This document shows, piece after piece, positions 54,119 to 62,884 of a stretch of DNA of 64,000 bases. The DNA comes from Anaerosacchariphilus hominis (GTDB lineage: Bacteria > Bacillota > Clostridia > Lachnospirales > Lachnospiraceae), in the NCBI RefSeq assembly GCF_014290175.1, contig NZ_JACOOR010000006.1:62001-126000 (forward strand). Direction: 5' to 3'. Numbering within the stretch: the first letter of the stretch is position 1; every line of letters starts with the position of its first letter. The position numbers and the translations under genes are program-made. The notes under the pieces were generated by a model. The model was not told where the DNA came from. It saw only the letters and a program-made list of their open reading frames with translations, and searched no databases.

Positions 54119-54926
54119 GGCGGTATCCTTTCTGAATCACACGGTTGATCACGGCAATCAGCACAAAGGCTCCCAGAAATACCATGCCGAAGCGGAAAAA
54201 GCTGAAGCACAGCACCTGATCATTGGGCCGCGGTGTGGAGTAGTAAGCGTTATTAAAGATAAACAGTTCGCTGCAAAGAGCCAGATACACGGATGCCAGG
54301 AAGGTCAGAAGATTCCCCTTGCCGAAAATCACCTTCATGGGACCCCGGGCGTCGTGCTGCAGTTTCCAGATGCCGGAGGAATAGATATCCTCTGCTTCCA
54401 CCTTCAGCCGTTTATTCTCTTTTTCCAGGGCATGATTCTCCTTCATGGCAATATCAAGCTTTCCCAAAAGCTGCGCCTTCTCCTTTTCCGAGACACTGTG
54501 CTTCTTGATCTCCTGCCAGTATTCCTTTTTATCATTGCCCAGCTCCAGTACCTGGAAGGTCACCTTCGCGGACTTCAGCTTCAGGCACAGGGCCTCATCC
54601 ACGAAAAACTTCGGATCGTTATGGAGATACACGAAGATGGGATCAAAATCTACATCACTGTTGGTCTTGATCCGCTCCGGCTCAATCTGCTTTGTCTCAT
54701 CATCCTCATAGGTCAGGGCAATGCCCTCCAGCTTCACCATGCTGCCGTCCTCCAGCAGCGGATCAAACCGAAAGCCGCAGGTGTGCTCAAAGCCTGTCAG
54801 ATCGAAGTCCAGAGTCACCGTCTCACCGAGGGCGCAGATATAGGGCACCGTCAGAGAATCCTCCGGACGGAAATCCTTTCCTGTATCAATAAATACCTCT
54901 GCTGTCAGCTGTACGCTCTCACTCAT
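54105..54926 (-). CDS. Beta-domain/coiled-coil membrane protein beside the exporter
   Basis: 273 aa, not assigned to a family. Residues 1-130 are soluble and beta-rich (AEVFIDTGKDFRPEDSLTVP, TCGFRFDPLLEDGSMVKLEG). A coiled coil covers about 135-180 (KENHALEKENKRLKVEAED) and two C-terminal helices lie at about 205-225 and 240-262. It overlaps the permease gene. The beta domain could do the glycan-binding job missing from the short ATPase, which is a guess from position and predicted shape. Confidence 0.65.
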   Translation of the reverse strand: MSESVQLTAEVFIDTGKDFRPEDSLTVPYICALGETVTLDFDLTGFEHTCGFRFDPLLEDGSMVKLEGIALTYEDDETKQIEPERIKTNSDVDFDPIFVYLHNDPKFFVDEALCLKLKSAKVTFQVLELGNDKKEYWQEIKKHSVSEKEKAQLLGKLDIAMKENHALEKENKRLKVEAEDIYSSGIWKLQHDARGPMKVIFGKGNLLTFLASVYLALCSELFIFNNAYYSTPRPNDQVLCFSFFRFGMVFLGAFVLIAVINRVIQKGYRRELA

Positions 54927-54927
54927 C

Positions 54928-55485
54928 TTACTTTTTCAACTCCTTAATTCCGCCCCATTTCTGATCTTTCTCAGAAATCGTCAGCTCCATTCCCTCCGGG
55001 ATCGGCCATTCCACGCCGATATCCGGGTCGCTCCACAGAAGGCCGCCTTCATCGTTCGGATGATAAAAATCGGTACACTTGTACGCAAACTCCGCGTAAT
55101 CAGACAGCACCAAAAAGCCGTGGGCGAAATTCTTCGGGATGAAGAACTGCTTCTTATTCTCTGCGGAAAGCAGTACACCGTACCACTGTCCGTAGGTGGC
55201 GGATCCTTCGCGCAGGTCTACGGCCACATCGAATACTTCGCCGCTTACCACGCGCACGATCTTGTCCTGGGGATGGTTGATCTGGAAATGCAGGCCACGA
55301 AGGACTCCCTTCTTGGACGCGGACTGGTTGTCCTGCACAAAGGGCATATCAATGCCTGCTTCCCTGTAATCGTTATAGTTATATGTCTCCATGAAATAAC
55401 CGCGCTCGTCGCCGAATACGGTCGGAGTAATCACTTTCAGGCCTTCAATCGGACAGGTCTCAACTGTAATCTTTCCCATTTTCAT
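54928..55485 (-). CDS. rfbC: dTDP-4-dehydrorhamnose 3,5-epimerase
   Basis: 185 aa, the normal length. Cupin-type epimerase turning dTDP-4-keto-6-deoxyglucose into the L-rhamno form. The blocks FGDERGYFMETYN, FVQDNQSASKKGVLRGLHFQ (catalytic His), GEVFDVAVDLREGSATYGQW and FAHGFLVLSDYAEFAYKC are all there. Start uncertain between ATG 55485 and ATG 55479; the second has the better spacing from GGGAG. Confidence 0.95.
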   Translation of the reverse strand: MKMGKITVETCPIEGLKVITPTVFGDERGYFMETYNYNDYREAGIDMPFVQDNQSASKKGVLRGLHFQINHPQDKIVRVVSGEVFDVAVDLREGSATYGQWYGVLLSAENKKQFFIPKNFAHGFLVLSDYAEFAYKCTDFYHPNDEGGLLWSDPDIGVEWPIPEGMELTISEKDQKWGGIKELKK

Positions 55486-55513
55486 TGTCTCCCTTGTAAG
55501 CTATTTGAAAAAT

Positions 55514-56383
55514 TTATAATCCGTTGGCCACATCGATCAGGTACTGACCGTATGCAGTCTTCAGAAGGGGCTGCGCCAGCTTCACCAGCTGCTCCTTGTC
55601 GATAAAACCGCGGCGGTACGCGATCTCCTCGATGCAGGAGATATACATGCCCTGACGCTTCTGGAATGCCGCCACGAAATCCGCTGCATCCAGCAGTGCG
55701 TCATGGTTACCGGTATCCAGCCATGCGAAGCCCCGTCCCAGGGTTTCCACCCGCAGAGTTCCACGGCGCAGATATTCGTTATTGATGCTGGTGATCTCGA
55801 TCTCTCCGCGTGCGGAGGGTTTTACATTCTTGGCGATCTCTACCACATCATTGTCGTAGAAATACAGACCCGGAACCGCGTAGTTGGACTTGGGGTTCTC
55901 CGGCTTCTCTTCGATGGAAAGGGCCTTGCCCTCCTGGTCGAACTCTACCACGCCATACTCCCGGGGATCCTTTACATAGTAACCGAAGATGGTGGCACCG
56001 GTCTCGCGCTCCGCCGCGCTCTTCAGCACCTTGGAGAAGCTCTGTCCGTAAAAGATATTGTCTCCCAGAACCAGGGCTACCCGATCGTCACCGATGAATT
56101 TCTCACCGATAATGAATGCGTCAGCCAGTCCTCTGGGGCTCTCCTGTACGGCGTAGCTCATCTTCATGCCCAGCTGGGAACCGTCGCCCAGAAGCTCCTC
56201 AAAGATAGGCAGATCCCGGGGGGTGGAGATAATCAACACCTCGCGGATGCCTGCCAGCATCAGGGTGGACAGCGGATAATAGATCATCGGCTTGTCATAT
56301 ACCGGCATAATCTGCTTGGAAATCGCCTTTGTCAGCGGATAAAGTCTTGTCCCGGAACCTCCGGCCAGAATAATTCCCTTCAT
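55514..56383 (-). CDS. rfbA: Glucose-1-phosphate thymidylyltransferase
   Basis: 289 aa. First step of dTDP-sugar synthesis. N-terminal [20 protein letters not shown] (nucleotide binding), [48 protein letters not shown] and [14 protein letters not shown] are the classical RmlA motifs. AGGAG precedes the ATG. Confidence 0.97.
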   Translation of the reverse strand: MKGIILAGGSGTRLYPLTKAISKQIMPVYDKPMIYYPLSTLMLAGIREVLIISTPRDLPIFEELLGDGSQLGMKMSYAVQESPRGLADAFIIGEKFIGDDRVALVLGDNIFYGQSFSKVLKSAAERETGATIFGYYVKDPREYGVVEFDQEGKALSIEEKPENPKSNYAVPGLYFYDNDVVEIAKNVKPSARGEIEITSINNEYLRRGTLRVETLGRGFAWLDTGNHDALLDAADFVAAFQKRQGMYISCIEEIAYRRGFIDKEQLVKLAQPLLKTAYGQYLIDVANGL

Positions 56384-56409
56384 TTGTACTCTCCTATCTG
56401 TTCAGTTTC

Positions 56410-57492
56410 TTATTTATTCTTATACATTTCTTCGTAATATTTCTGATAGTCGCCGCTGGTCACGTTCTTCATCCAGTCTTCATGCTCAAAGAACCACTGG
56501 ATGGTCAGACGGATGCCGTCCTTGAACATGGTCTCCGGATACCAGCCGATCTCTTCCTTGATTTTGTCCGGGGCGATGGCGTAACGGCGGTCATGGCCCT
56601 TACGGTCTGTCACGTAGGTGATCAGATCCTTGCTTACCAGCTTCTTTCTCGGATCCTCATCCGGCAGCATCTCCTGCAGAGTCTCCAGAATGATGTTGAT
56701 GATCTCGATATTCTGCTTCTCGTTATGTCCGCCAATATTATAGCGCTCGCCCAGACGTCCGTTCTCCTGTACCATGTCGATGGCTTTGGCATGATCGTCC
56801 ACATACAGCCAGTCACGGACATTCTTGCCGTCGCCGTATACCGGAAGCTTCTTGCCCTGCAGCGCATTGTTGATGATCAGCGGAATCAGCTTCTCCGGGA
56901 ACTGGAAGGGACCGTAGTTATTACTGCAGTTGGTGATATTCATGGGGAAGCGGTAGGTATCCCAGTATGCCTTTACCAGCATATCAGAGGAAGCCTTGCT
57001 TGCGGAGTAGGGGCTGTGCGGATCGATAGGAGTGGTCTCATAGAAATAAGTATCTCCCTCTTCCAGAGATCCGTATACCTCGTCTGTGGATACATGCAGG
57101 AATTTCTTGTCTGCCTTGAAGGTGCCATCCGGAAGCTCCCATGCTTTCTTTGCCGCGTTCAGCATCACCAGGGTACCCAGTACGTTGGTCTCCACGAAGA
57201 TCTCCGGGTTCACGATACTGCGGTCCACATGGCTCTCTGCCGCGAAATGAACCACGCGGTCGATGTCATTTTCCGCAAAGATCTTTTCGATGGCCTCACG
57301 GTCACGGATATCCGCCTTTACAAAGGTGTAGTTGTCCCGCTCCTCGATGTCCTTTAAGTTCTCCAGGTTGCCTGCGTAGGTCAGAGCGTCCACATTGATG
57401 ATGCGGATGGCATCGCCGTACTTGCGGAACATGTAGTGGATGTAGTTGGAACCGATGAAGCCGGCTCCTCCGGTTACAAGATAAGTTCTCAT
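56410..57492 (-). CDS. rfbB: dTDP-glucose 4,6-dehydratase
   Basis: 360 aa. Extended SDR enzyme making dTDP-4-keto-6-deoxyglucose. TGGAGFIGSNYIHYM binds NAD; FAAESHVDRSI, STDEVYGSL and the catalytic YSASKASSDMLVKAY are present. GGAGG lies before the ATG. It is the first gene of the 17.6-kb leftward operon; its product can feed both rfbC (rhamnose) and the WecE-like aminotransferase. Confidence 0.97.
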   Translation of the reverse strand: MRTYLVTGGAGFIGSNYIHYMFRKYGDAIRIINVDALTYAGNLENLKDIEERDNYTFVKADIRDREAIEKIFAENDIDRVVHFAAESHVDRSIVNPEIFVETNVLGTLVMLNAAKKAWELPDGTFKADKKFLHVSTDEVYGSLEEGDTYFYETTPIDPHSPYSASKASSDMLVKAYWDTYRFPMNITNCSNNYGPFQFPEKLIPLIINNALQGKKLPVYGDGKNVRDWLYVDDHAKAIDMVQENGRLGERYNIGGHNEKQNIEIINIILETLQEMLPDEDPRKKLVSKDLITYVTDRKGHDRRYAIAPDKIKEEIGWYPETMFKDGIRLTIQWFFEHEDWMKNVTSGDYQKYYEEMYKNK

Positions 57493-57551
57493 GTTAAAAA
57501 ATCCTCCGATTCTATTTTCTATTCTACATAATTTTTTTCATAGTTGATTGT

Positions 57552-57580
57552 AGTATAGCATTAAATGGCACAGAGGGCAA
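57552..57580 (-). promoter_or_regulatory. Promoter of the rfbB polysaccharide operon
   Basis: TTGCCC (57575-57580), 17-bp spacer, TATACT (57552-57557) on the minus strand, about 60 bp before rfbB. Confidence 0.7.
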
Positions 57581-57599
57581 GGATTTTACGAGCAATCCT
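57580..57599. promoter_or_regulatory. Inverted repeat between divergent promoters
   Basis: AGGATT (57580-57585), 8 bp, AATCCT (57594-57599). It lies between the -35 boxes of the rfbB promoter and the rightward promoter and could be a shared operator. Confidence 0.4.
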
Positions 57600-57604
57600 C
57601 TCCC

Positions 57605-57633
57605 TTGACCTGTTCTCACTTTTGCGCTATGAT
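57605..57633 (+). promoter_or_regulatory. Promoter of the DUF6056-like gene
   Basis: TTGACC (57605-57610), 17-bp spacer, TATGAT (57628-57633), 57 bp before the start codon. Confidence 0.72.
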
Positions 57634-57689
57634 GTTCTCGTTACAGATTTTACCACAGTTCTTATTACAACAGACAAAGGAATTTTATT

Positions 57690-59201
57690 ATGCAAAATAC
57701 ATGGAAAACCAGATATTCTACCCTATCATCCAGGGTCTGTCTTGCGCTGGAGCTTTTATTCATTGCCAGCCTGATTCCTCTTGTTATCATGGGATTTTAT
57801 AATCATCCCGTAGGAGATGATTTTACCTACGGCATGAAGGCCCATCTCGCCTGGCAGAGTACCCATTCTCTTCTGGCTGTTCTACAGGCTGCCATCGAGA
57901 CCTCCAAAAGCTTCTGGACTGACTACCAGGGGCCCTTTACCTCCGCCTTTTTTATGGCGCTGCAGCCTGCAGTGATCAGTGAGCGTCTGTATCCCCTTAC
58001 CACTTTTATCATGCTCGGCTCCCTGATTTTTTCTACCTTTATTTTCTTTCGGGTGCTCCTTCGCGGTTATCTCGGTTTTTCTTCCATTCATTGCCGCATC
58101 GTCACCCTGGTTTACCTGCTGGTGTCTATTCAGGTACTCCCAACGCCTTCCGAAGCCTTTTACTGGTACTGTGGAGCCATCCACTATATTTTCATGCACT
58201 CCTGTATGCTGCTTTTATTCGCCTGTTGTCTGCAGTTTCTTCTGGAACAGTCTGGGAAACGGTTCTTATTTCTGTTTCTCGCCTGCGCGCTCGGCTTCAT
58301 CACAGGTGGAGCCAACTTTGTCACAGGACTCTTTACTCTGGTCCTCTTTGGCGTTCTGACTGTGTTCTGCCTGTATTACAGGAAAAAATCAGCCGGCTTT
58401 CTGCTGATTCCTTTTCTTTTTTATCTGGGCAGCTTTATTCTGTGCGTTACCGCCCCCGGAAACGCTGTCCGGGAATCCGACGTGGCCTATACCCCAAATG
58501 CTTTATCCGCCATCTACGATTCCTTCCAGTACTGTCTGAAATATATGGGTGAATGGAATAATATCTATCTGGTCATTGCGCTTCTTTTTCTGCTGCCCGT
58601 CCTGTGGAGCGCAGTTTCCAGGACCCGGATTCCTTTTCCGCTTCCCGGGCTCATTCCTCTGGCCTCCTTCTGTATTCTGTCCAGTATGTACGCGCCCTGT
58701 GCCTATGCTCTCGGCACTTCCGTTATCTACGGACGTACCCTGAATATTATTATGCTTACTTATTATATGCTGCTGATTCTGAATCTCACTTACCTGCTCG
58801 GCTAGCTCCGTTCCAAGCTTCAGGAACAGGGCAGTTCTCTGTACGATTCCCTGTGTAGCTTCCTGAGTGGCCTGAAGACACGCTACCATCGGATCTTTCT
58901 GTCCGGTATCGCCATAAGCGCCATTTTATGCGTCTTTTTCGCCTATCACCAGAACCTGACCACCAAGTCTGCCGTTCACGATCTGAAAAAGGGTTATGCC
59001 CAGTCCTACCATCAGGAGGTTCTTCATCGCATCGCCCTTCTCACCACACCCGATGCAGACGAGATCTGGGTGCCCAATTATTCCGTACGTCCTTACCTTC
59101 TCGATCTGGAGGATCTGAATACCGATCCCCAGCACTGGCGGAACCAGGCTACTGCGGACTGGTATGGCAAGAAGAGCGTACACCTTTCCATCGTATATTA
59201 A
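57690..59201 (+). pseudogene. DUF6056-like membrane protein interrupted by in-frame TAG
   Basis: The first 371 codons (57690-58802) encode about nine helices, with an external loop NHPVGDDFTYGMKAHLAW near the start. TAG follows at 58803-58805, after which the same frame stays open for 131 codons to TAA (59199-59201). The tail contains the last membrane helix (FLSGIAISAILCVFFAYHQ) and a soluble end finishing near DWYGKKSVHLSIVY, the kind of ending I recall for DUF6056 proteins. The tail has no Met codon, so it is not a separate gene. Most likely a CAG-to-TAG nonsense mutation; readthrough or sequencing error are alternatives. If TAG stops translation, the product is 371 aa (57690-58805). AAGGA lies 8 bases before the ATG and the promoter is intact. 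Confidence 0.82.
58803..58805 (+). other. In-frame TAG codon (codon 372 of 504)
   Basis: TAG followed by C, with both sides in the same open frame. One C-to-T change from CAG (Gln) would create it. Confidence 0.9.
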
Positions 59202-59210
59202 CCTCTGTAC

Positions 59211-61400
59211 CTAACATCGTTTTTTTGGCAGCCTATTCCGCCGCCTCAGAACCACCACGCCGCTCAGGGACAGCAGGCTGACCAGCTCAGACGCCCGCCA
59301 GTACCAGGGCTCCCGGAATCTCATTTCCACGGTGCCCACGTATCCGGCAGGCAGGACGATGGCCGTCATGCCCGTTTCTGTACGCATCATGGGAAACTGC
59401 TCTCCTGTGGCCGTATCCCGGGCTTCATAGCCCCGGTAAAGCAGGAGGGGAACCTCCAGCATACTTTCTTTGTCCAGGGTATTTTCGCAGGTGACCGTTA
59501 TATCCAGACAGCCCTTTTCCCAGCTTCCGATCTGAATGCCCTCCCCCAGGGGTTCCTGGGGATGAAAGGCGTTTTCCGCAAACTCCACGTCCGAGGGCAG
59601 ATACTCGCCGCCGGACACATAGTAGACGGCGTCCCGCTCCTCATAGCAGCTCTCTATCTCCCGTTCCTGCAAAAAGGTGGCCGCCGTATACCCGGTGCCC
59701 GCCAGGGTTCCGGCCACCAGCAGGGTCATGGAGAGCAGGGCCGCTTTTCTGCCCCACTGCCGTTTCACGAAAAGCACCGCGGCGCAGCTGCCGAACACCA
59801 GTAGCACGGTGGCGAAACCGGTCAGCCGCCAGGGGAACTGAATGGTAGTCAGCACGGAAAGGGCCGTCTCCTTCAGCTTCACCCAGGGAATCAGATCTGT
59901 AGTCATCAAAAGGGCCGCCATCGCCAAAATCAGGCAGCTTCCTGCCAGACAACGGAGACTGCGTTCCTCCTTTTTCCATTTTCCCATCACAAGCACCACG
60001 GCCATCAGCACCAGACCCAGAATCAATCCCAGGCCAATGCGGGCCGGAAGGGAATTGGGCGCGGCGTCCCACCGCACAAAGGGCGTAAAAAGCTGTCCCA
60101 GGGGAATGGTGCAGTTCAGCAGACTGTCCTCCTGGAGAACTGTATTGGCCGCCACATGCTCCCGCAGCATGTAGTCCCCAAAGGGCACCAGGAACCACAG
60201 ATTTATAAGTACCGTACCCACAGCCGCCTTGCAAAGGGCCAGAAACCGCTCCTTCTGAAAGATCCTGCGGATAAAAATCACGCAGACCAGCACTGAGAAA
60301 AGTCCCGCGAATTCGCAGGAAATCACATGGGTCTCTATGAGACCGGTAAAACCTGCCAGCAGGGGCAGCCACGGTTTCTTTCCTTCCTTTTCCCCGGACA
60401 GGATACACCAGAAGCCATAGACCACCAATGGCAGGAATATCATGGCACAGTATTCGCCCACCGCGTTTCGCACATACACATTGGCGAACCGGTACAGGGA
60501 CAGGGTGTAAAGGGCGCTTCCCGCCGCCGCGATCCGGCGGTCCTTCAGCATTCCTTTCAGGCAGCCGTAGGCCACCAGCAGGGTGAGTCCGCCTACCGCT
60601 GCCGTAAAGAGCTTGTATACCGCCTGCACACTGAAGCCCAGAGGCCGCAGAAGGGACGGCAGATATAAAAGAATGTCTCCGTAAAAGATGGAGACCGGAT
60701 ATCCGTAATCATGGAGCCAGAAGGGCTGAATCCGCACCGGAAACTGTCCGCCAAGCAGGGCTCTCCACAGTCCCTCGATCCGCAGGAAATGAAAGCCGCT
60801 GTCATGGCCCAGAATCAGATCACGCCGCAGCAATGGAATGCAGGACAGCAGCCACACCGCTCCCAGACCTGCTATCACAAAAAAGCCCTCCCGGTCCTCC
60901 CGCCAGAGCTTTCCCATCCGCCCCCGGAGCCAGACTGCCAGAAAGAGCAAACTGCTTCCGAATAGGGCCAGAACCAGATCGTGAACTTTTCCTACCGTCA
61001 GCTCCCGGATCTCCACGCCGGACAGGGACAGGCTTCCGCTTCCTTCATAGTCCGCGTACACCTGAAGGTCCTCCACCTTTCCCGACACCCAGACCTGAAA
61101 GCTTTCCTCCCGGTCTCCCCGTTCCAGCAGAATTCCGTCGCAGCCCACCCGTTCCGGATACTGTCCGGATTCCGCCGAAAGGAAATGCAGGGTGCTGTCC
61201 GCGTCATACTCCACGGTAACCCGGTAGATTCCCCGGTGAAGCTTCTGAGGCTCCCCAAGCGTCAGTCTCTCCCTGTCCTGTTCCGTCCGGCTTACTTCCA
61301 GGGTCTCCTGCCATACTTCGTTTTTTCGTCCAAAGGGCAGCAGTGCGCTGCCTGTCAGCAAAACGCTGATGACCGCGCACAGGATCCATTTCTTTTTCAT
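59211..61400 (-). CDS. Large polytopic membrane protein, GT-C-like
   Basis: 729 aa. A membrane anchor (1-25), an external beta-rich region (about 30-140), roughly twelve helices (about 145-580) and a second external beta-rich domain (about 590-705) before a final helix. The loop LILGHDSGFHFLRIEGLWRA, then QPFWLHDYGYPVSIFYGDIL, has acidic residues placed as in GT-C enzymes or YfhO-type proteins. It overlaps the upstream gene by 4 bp and converges with the DUF6056-like gene with 9 bp between stop codons and no terminator visible. Confidence 0.75.
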   Translation of the reverse strand: MKKKWILCAVISVLLTGSALLPFGRKNEVWQETLEVSRTEQDRERLTLGEPQKLHRGIYRVTVEYDADSTLHFLSAESGQYPERVGCDGILLERGDREESFQVWVSGKVEDLQVYADYEGSGSLSLSGVEIRELTVGKVHDLVLALFGSSLLFLAVWLRGRMGKLWREDREGFFVIAGLGAVWLLSCIPLLRRDLILGHDSGFHFLRIEGLWRALLGGQFPVRIQPFWLHDYGYPVSIFYGDILLYLPSLLRPLGFSVQAVYKLFTAAVGGLTLLVAYGCLKGMLKDRRIAAAGSALYTLSLYRFANVYVRNAVGEYCAMIFLPLVVYGFWCILSGEKEGKKPWLPLLAGFTGLIETHVISCEFAGLFSVLVCVIFIRRIFQKERFLALCKAAVGTVLINLWFLVPFGDYMLREHVAANTVLQEDSLLNCTIPLGQLFTPFVRWDAAPNSLPARIGLGLILGLVLMAVVLVMGKWKKEERSLRCLAGSCLILAMAALLMTTDLIPWVKLKETALSVLTTIQFPWRLTGFATVLLVFGSCAAVLFVKRQWGRKAALLSMTLLVAGTLAGTGYTAATFLQEREIESCYEERDAVYYVSGGEYLPSDVEFAENAFHPQEPLGEGIQIGSWEKGCLDITVTCENTLDKESMLEVPLLLYRGYEARDTATGEQFPMMRTETGMTAIVLPAGYVGTVEMRFREPWYWRASELVSLLSLSGVVVLRRRNRLPKKRC

Positions 61401-62884
61401 GCTTTCTCATTCCTCTTCTTTTCTGTTCCCTGCAGGCCCACCGACCGCAGCACATCGATCCCCAGCAGAATAAACACCGGCACGAAGTTTACCAGATAGC
61501 GGGACCGGGTCTCCCAGAACAATAAAAACGCAAAGATTCCAAACACAGAAAGCTGCAGCAGCACTTCCCGTCTGCAGGCTCCTTTTTTCAGGAAGTTCTT
61601 CAAAAAGGACGCCAGAATTCCCAGCATCAGTAATAGCTGATACGCATTGCAGTAACGATAGGTGGAAGCGTAACGGGCTCCGTCATAGAGCACGTAGGCA
61701 TGAAGCCAGCTTTCTTTCAAGGGCTCCCGTTTCAGCTTCTCCGGCGCAAAATACACGCCGTCTCCCCAGGTGAAAATCTCCTTTTCCTTCAGATGGGTCC
61801 ACATACCGCTGACGCCGTACTCCTTCAGCTTTTCTTCCACATAGGCCCGATCCACCGCCTGCTTCTCCGCCTTTCCTTCCACGGAAGCCGTCATAAAATA
61901 CACATCTGCATTATAACCGCCGCTACCGGTGAGGCCCAGGGCCAGCCAGTGCTCCAGAGGGAATTCATTTTTCTCCGCGTCGGAGGCGTCCATGATGGGA
62001 AGCATCCGCGGCACCGTAGTAATCAGTCCGGTCACCAGCAAAAAAGGAACCAGAAGCAGCACGCTCTGCTGCCATTTCCGTGTGAGCTTTTCCCTTTCCA
62101 GCCATACAAACAAAAGCATGGCCACCAGAAGCACGCCCAGGCTGCCCTTCATCTTGAAGCCGACCGCCGCCAGCACGCCTGCTGCCGCCGCCATCCAGGG
62201 CTTCACGTCCCCGTCCGTTTTTCTGCGCCGTTTTACAAAGAGCAGCAGGGTGCCGCTCACAAAGGGCAGCGCAAAGGTATCCGTATAAAAAATAGGCGTG
62301 TGCATATAAAAGGGAAGAAACAGCCCCGCCGCCAGCAGGGAAAAGCAGGCCTCCGCCCTTCCGTACAGCTCCTCCGCCAGGGCGTACATGCACAGCAGTC
62401 CCAGATCAATCATGAAAATATTCACCAGAACGCCCAGGGTAATATAAGAACACAGGCCTCCGAGCGCCTTGAAAATGGCCCCCAGGAACAGGCAGACCGC
62501 CAGGTTATTGGGGTAGGTGGTAAAATACCAGTTACTGTCCCCGGAAAAGAAACCGTCCTCGGCGATTTCCACCGCACCCATATAGACGGAACCGAAATCC
62601 CAGCCCGGATAAACCCGCAGCTCCTTTCCCGCATAGCAGAGTCCCGTGCTAATCAGCACAAAAAACACCACGGAAATTCCCGGCAAAAGCCCCGGCCTGT
62701 CCTCCAGTCTCTTCAGTATCCGAAAGCAGAGGAACGCGCAGACCAGCAGGGCCACAGCCAGCAGACAGATTTTTTTCGTCTCCTGAAAGGCCGGCACGAT
62801 CCAGCCCAGCAGAATCGCCCAGCTTAGGGCCGCCCCTGCGGAAAACAGCAGTATTAAGATTCGTTCTGTCTTTCCTGTTCTCAT
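61397..62884 (-). CDS. GT39-like membrane glycosyltransferase
   Basis: 495 aa, about eleven helices. The first large loop carries YPGWDFGSVYMGAVEIAEDG, then YFTTYPNNLAVCLFLGAIF; Asp in the first loop and a Tyr-Pro-Asn block are typical of PMT/ArnT-like family 39 transferases. A soluble segment is near 320-410. It overlaps both neighbours by 4 bp (ATGA), so three GT-C-like genes form a translationally coupled set. Confidence 0.78.
   Translation of the reverse strand: MRTGKTERILILLFSAGAALSWAILLGWIVPAFQETKKICLLAVALLVCAFLCFRILKRLEDRPGLLPGISVVFFVLISTGLCYAGKELRVYPGWDFGSVYMGAVEIAEDGFFSGDSNWYFTTYPNNLAVCLFLGAIFKALGGLCSYITLGVLVNIFMIDLGLLCMYALAEELYGRAEACFSLLAAGLFLPFYMHTPIFYTDTFALPFVSGTLLLFVKRRRKTDGDVKPWMAAAAGVLAAVGFKMKGSLGVLLVAMLLFVWLEREKLTRKWQQSVLLLVPFLLVTGLITTVPRMLPIMDASDAEKNEFPLEHWLALGLTGSGGYNADVYFMTASVEGKAEKQAVDRAYVEEKLKEYGVSGMWTHLKEKEIFTWGDGVYFAPEKLKREPLKESWLHAYVLYDGARYASTYRYCNAYQLLLMLGILASFLKNFLKKGACRREVLLQLSVFGIFAFLLFWETRSRYLVNFVPVFILLGIDVLRSVGLQGTEKKRNEKA

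Noticed and set aside
58803..58805. Pyrrolysine codon
   Set aside because: No Pyl genes or methylamine methyltransferases are in the window and the family is not one that uses Pyl; a nonsense mutation is simpler.
58806..59201. Separate small gene after the TAG
   Set aside because: The segment has no ATG and no ribosome site, and it continues the upstream frame and topology.
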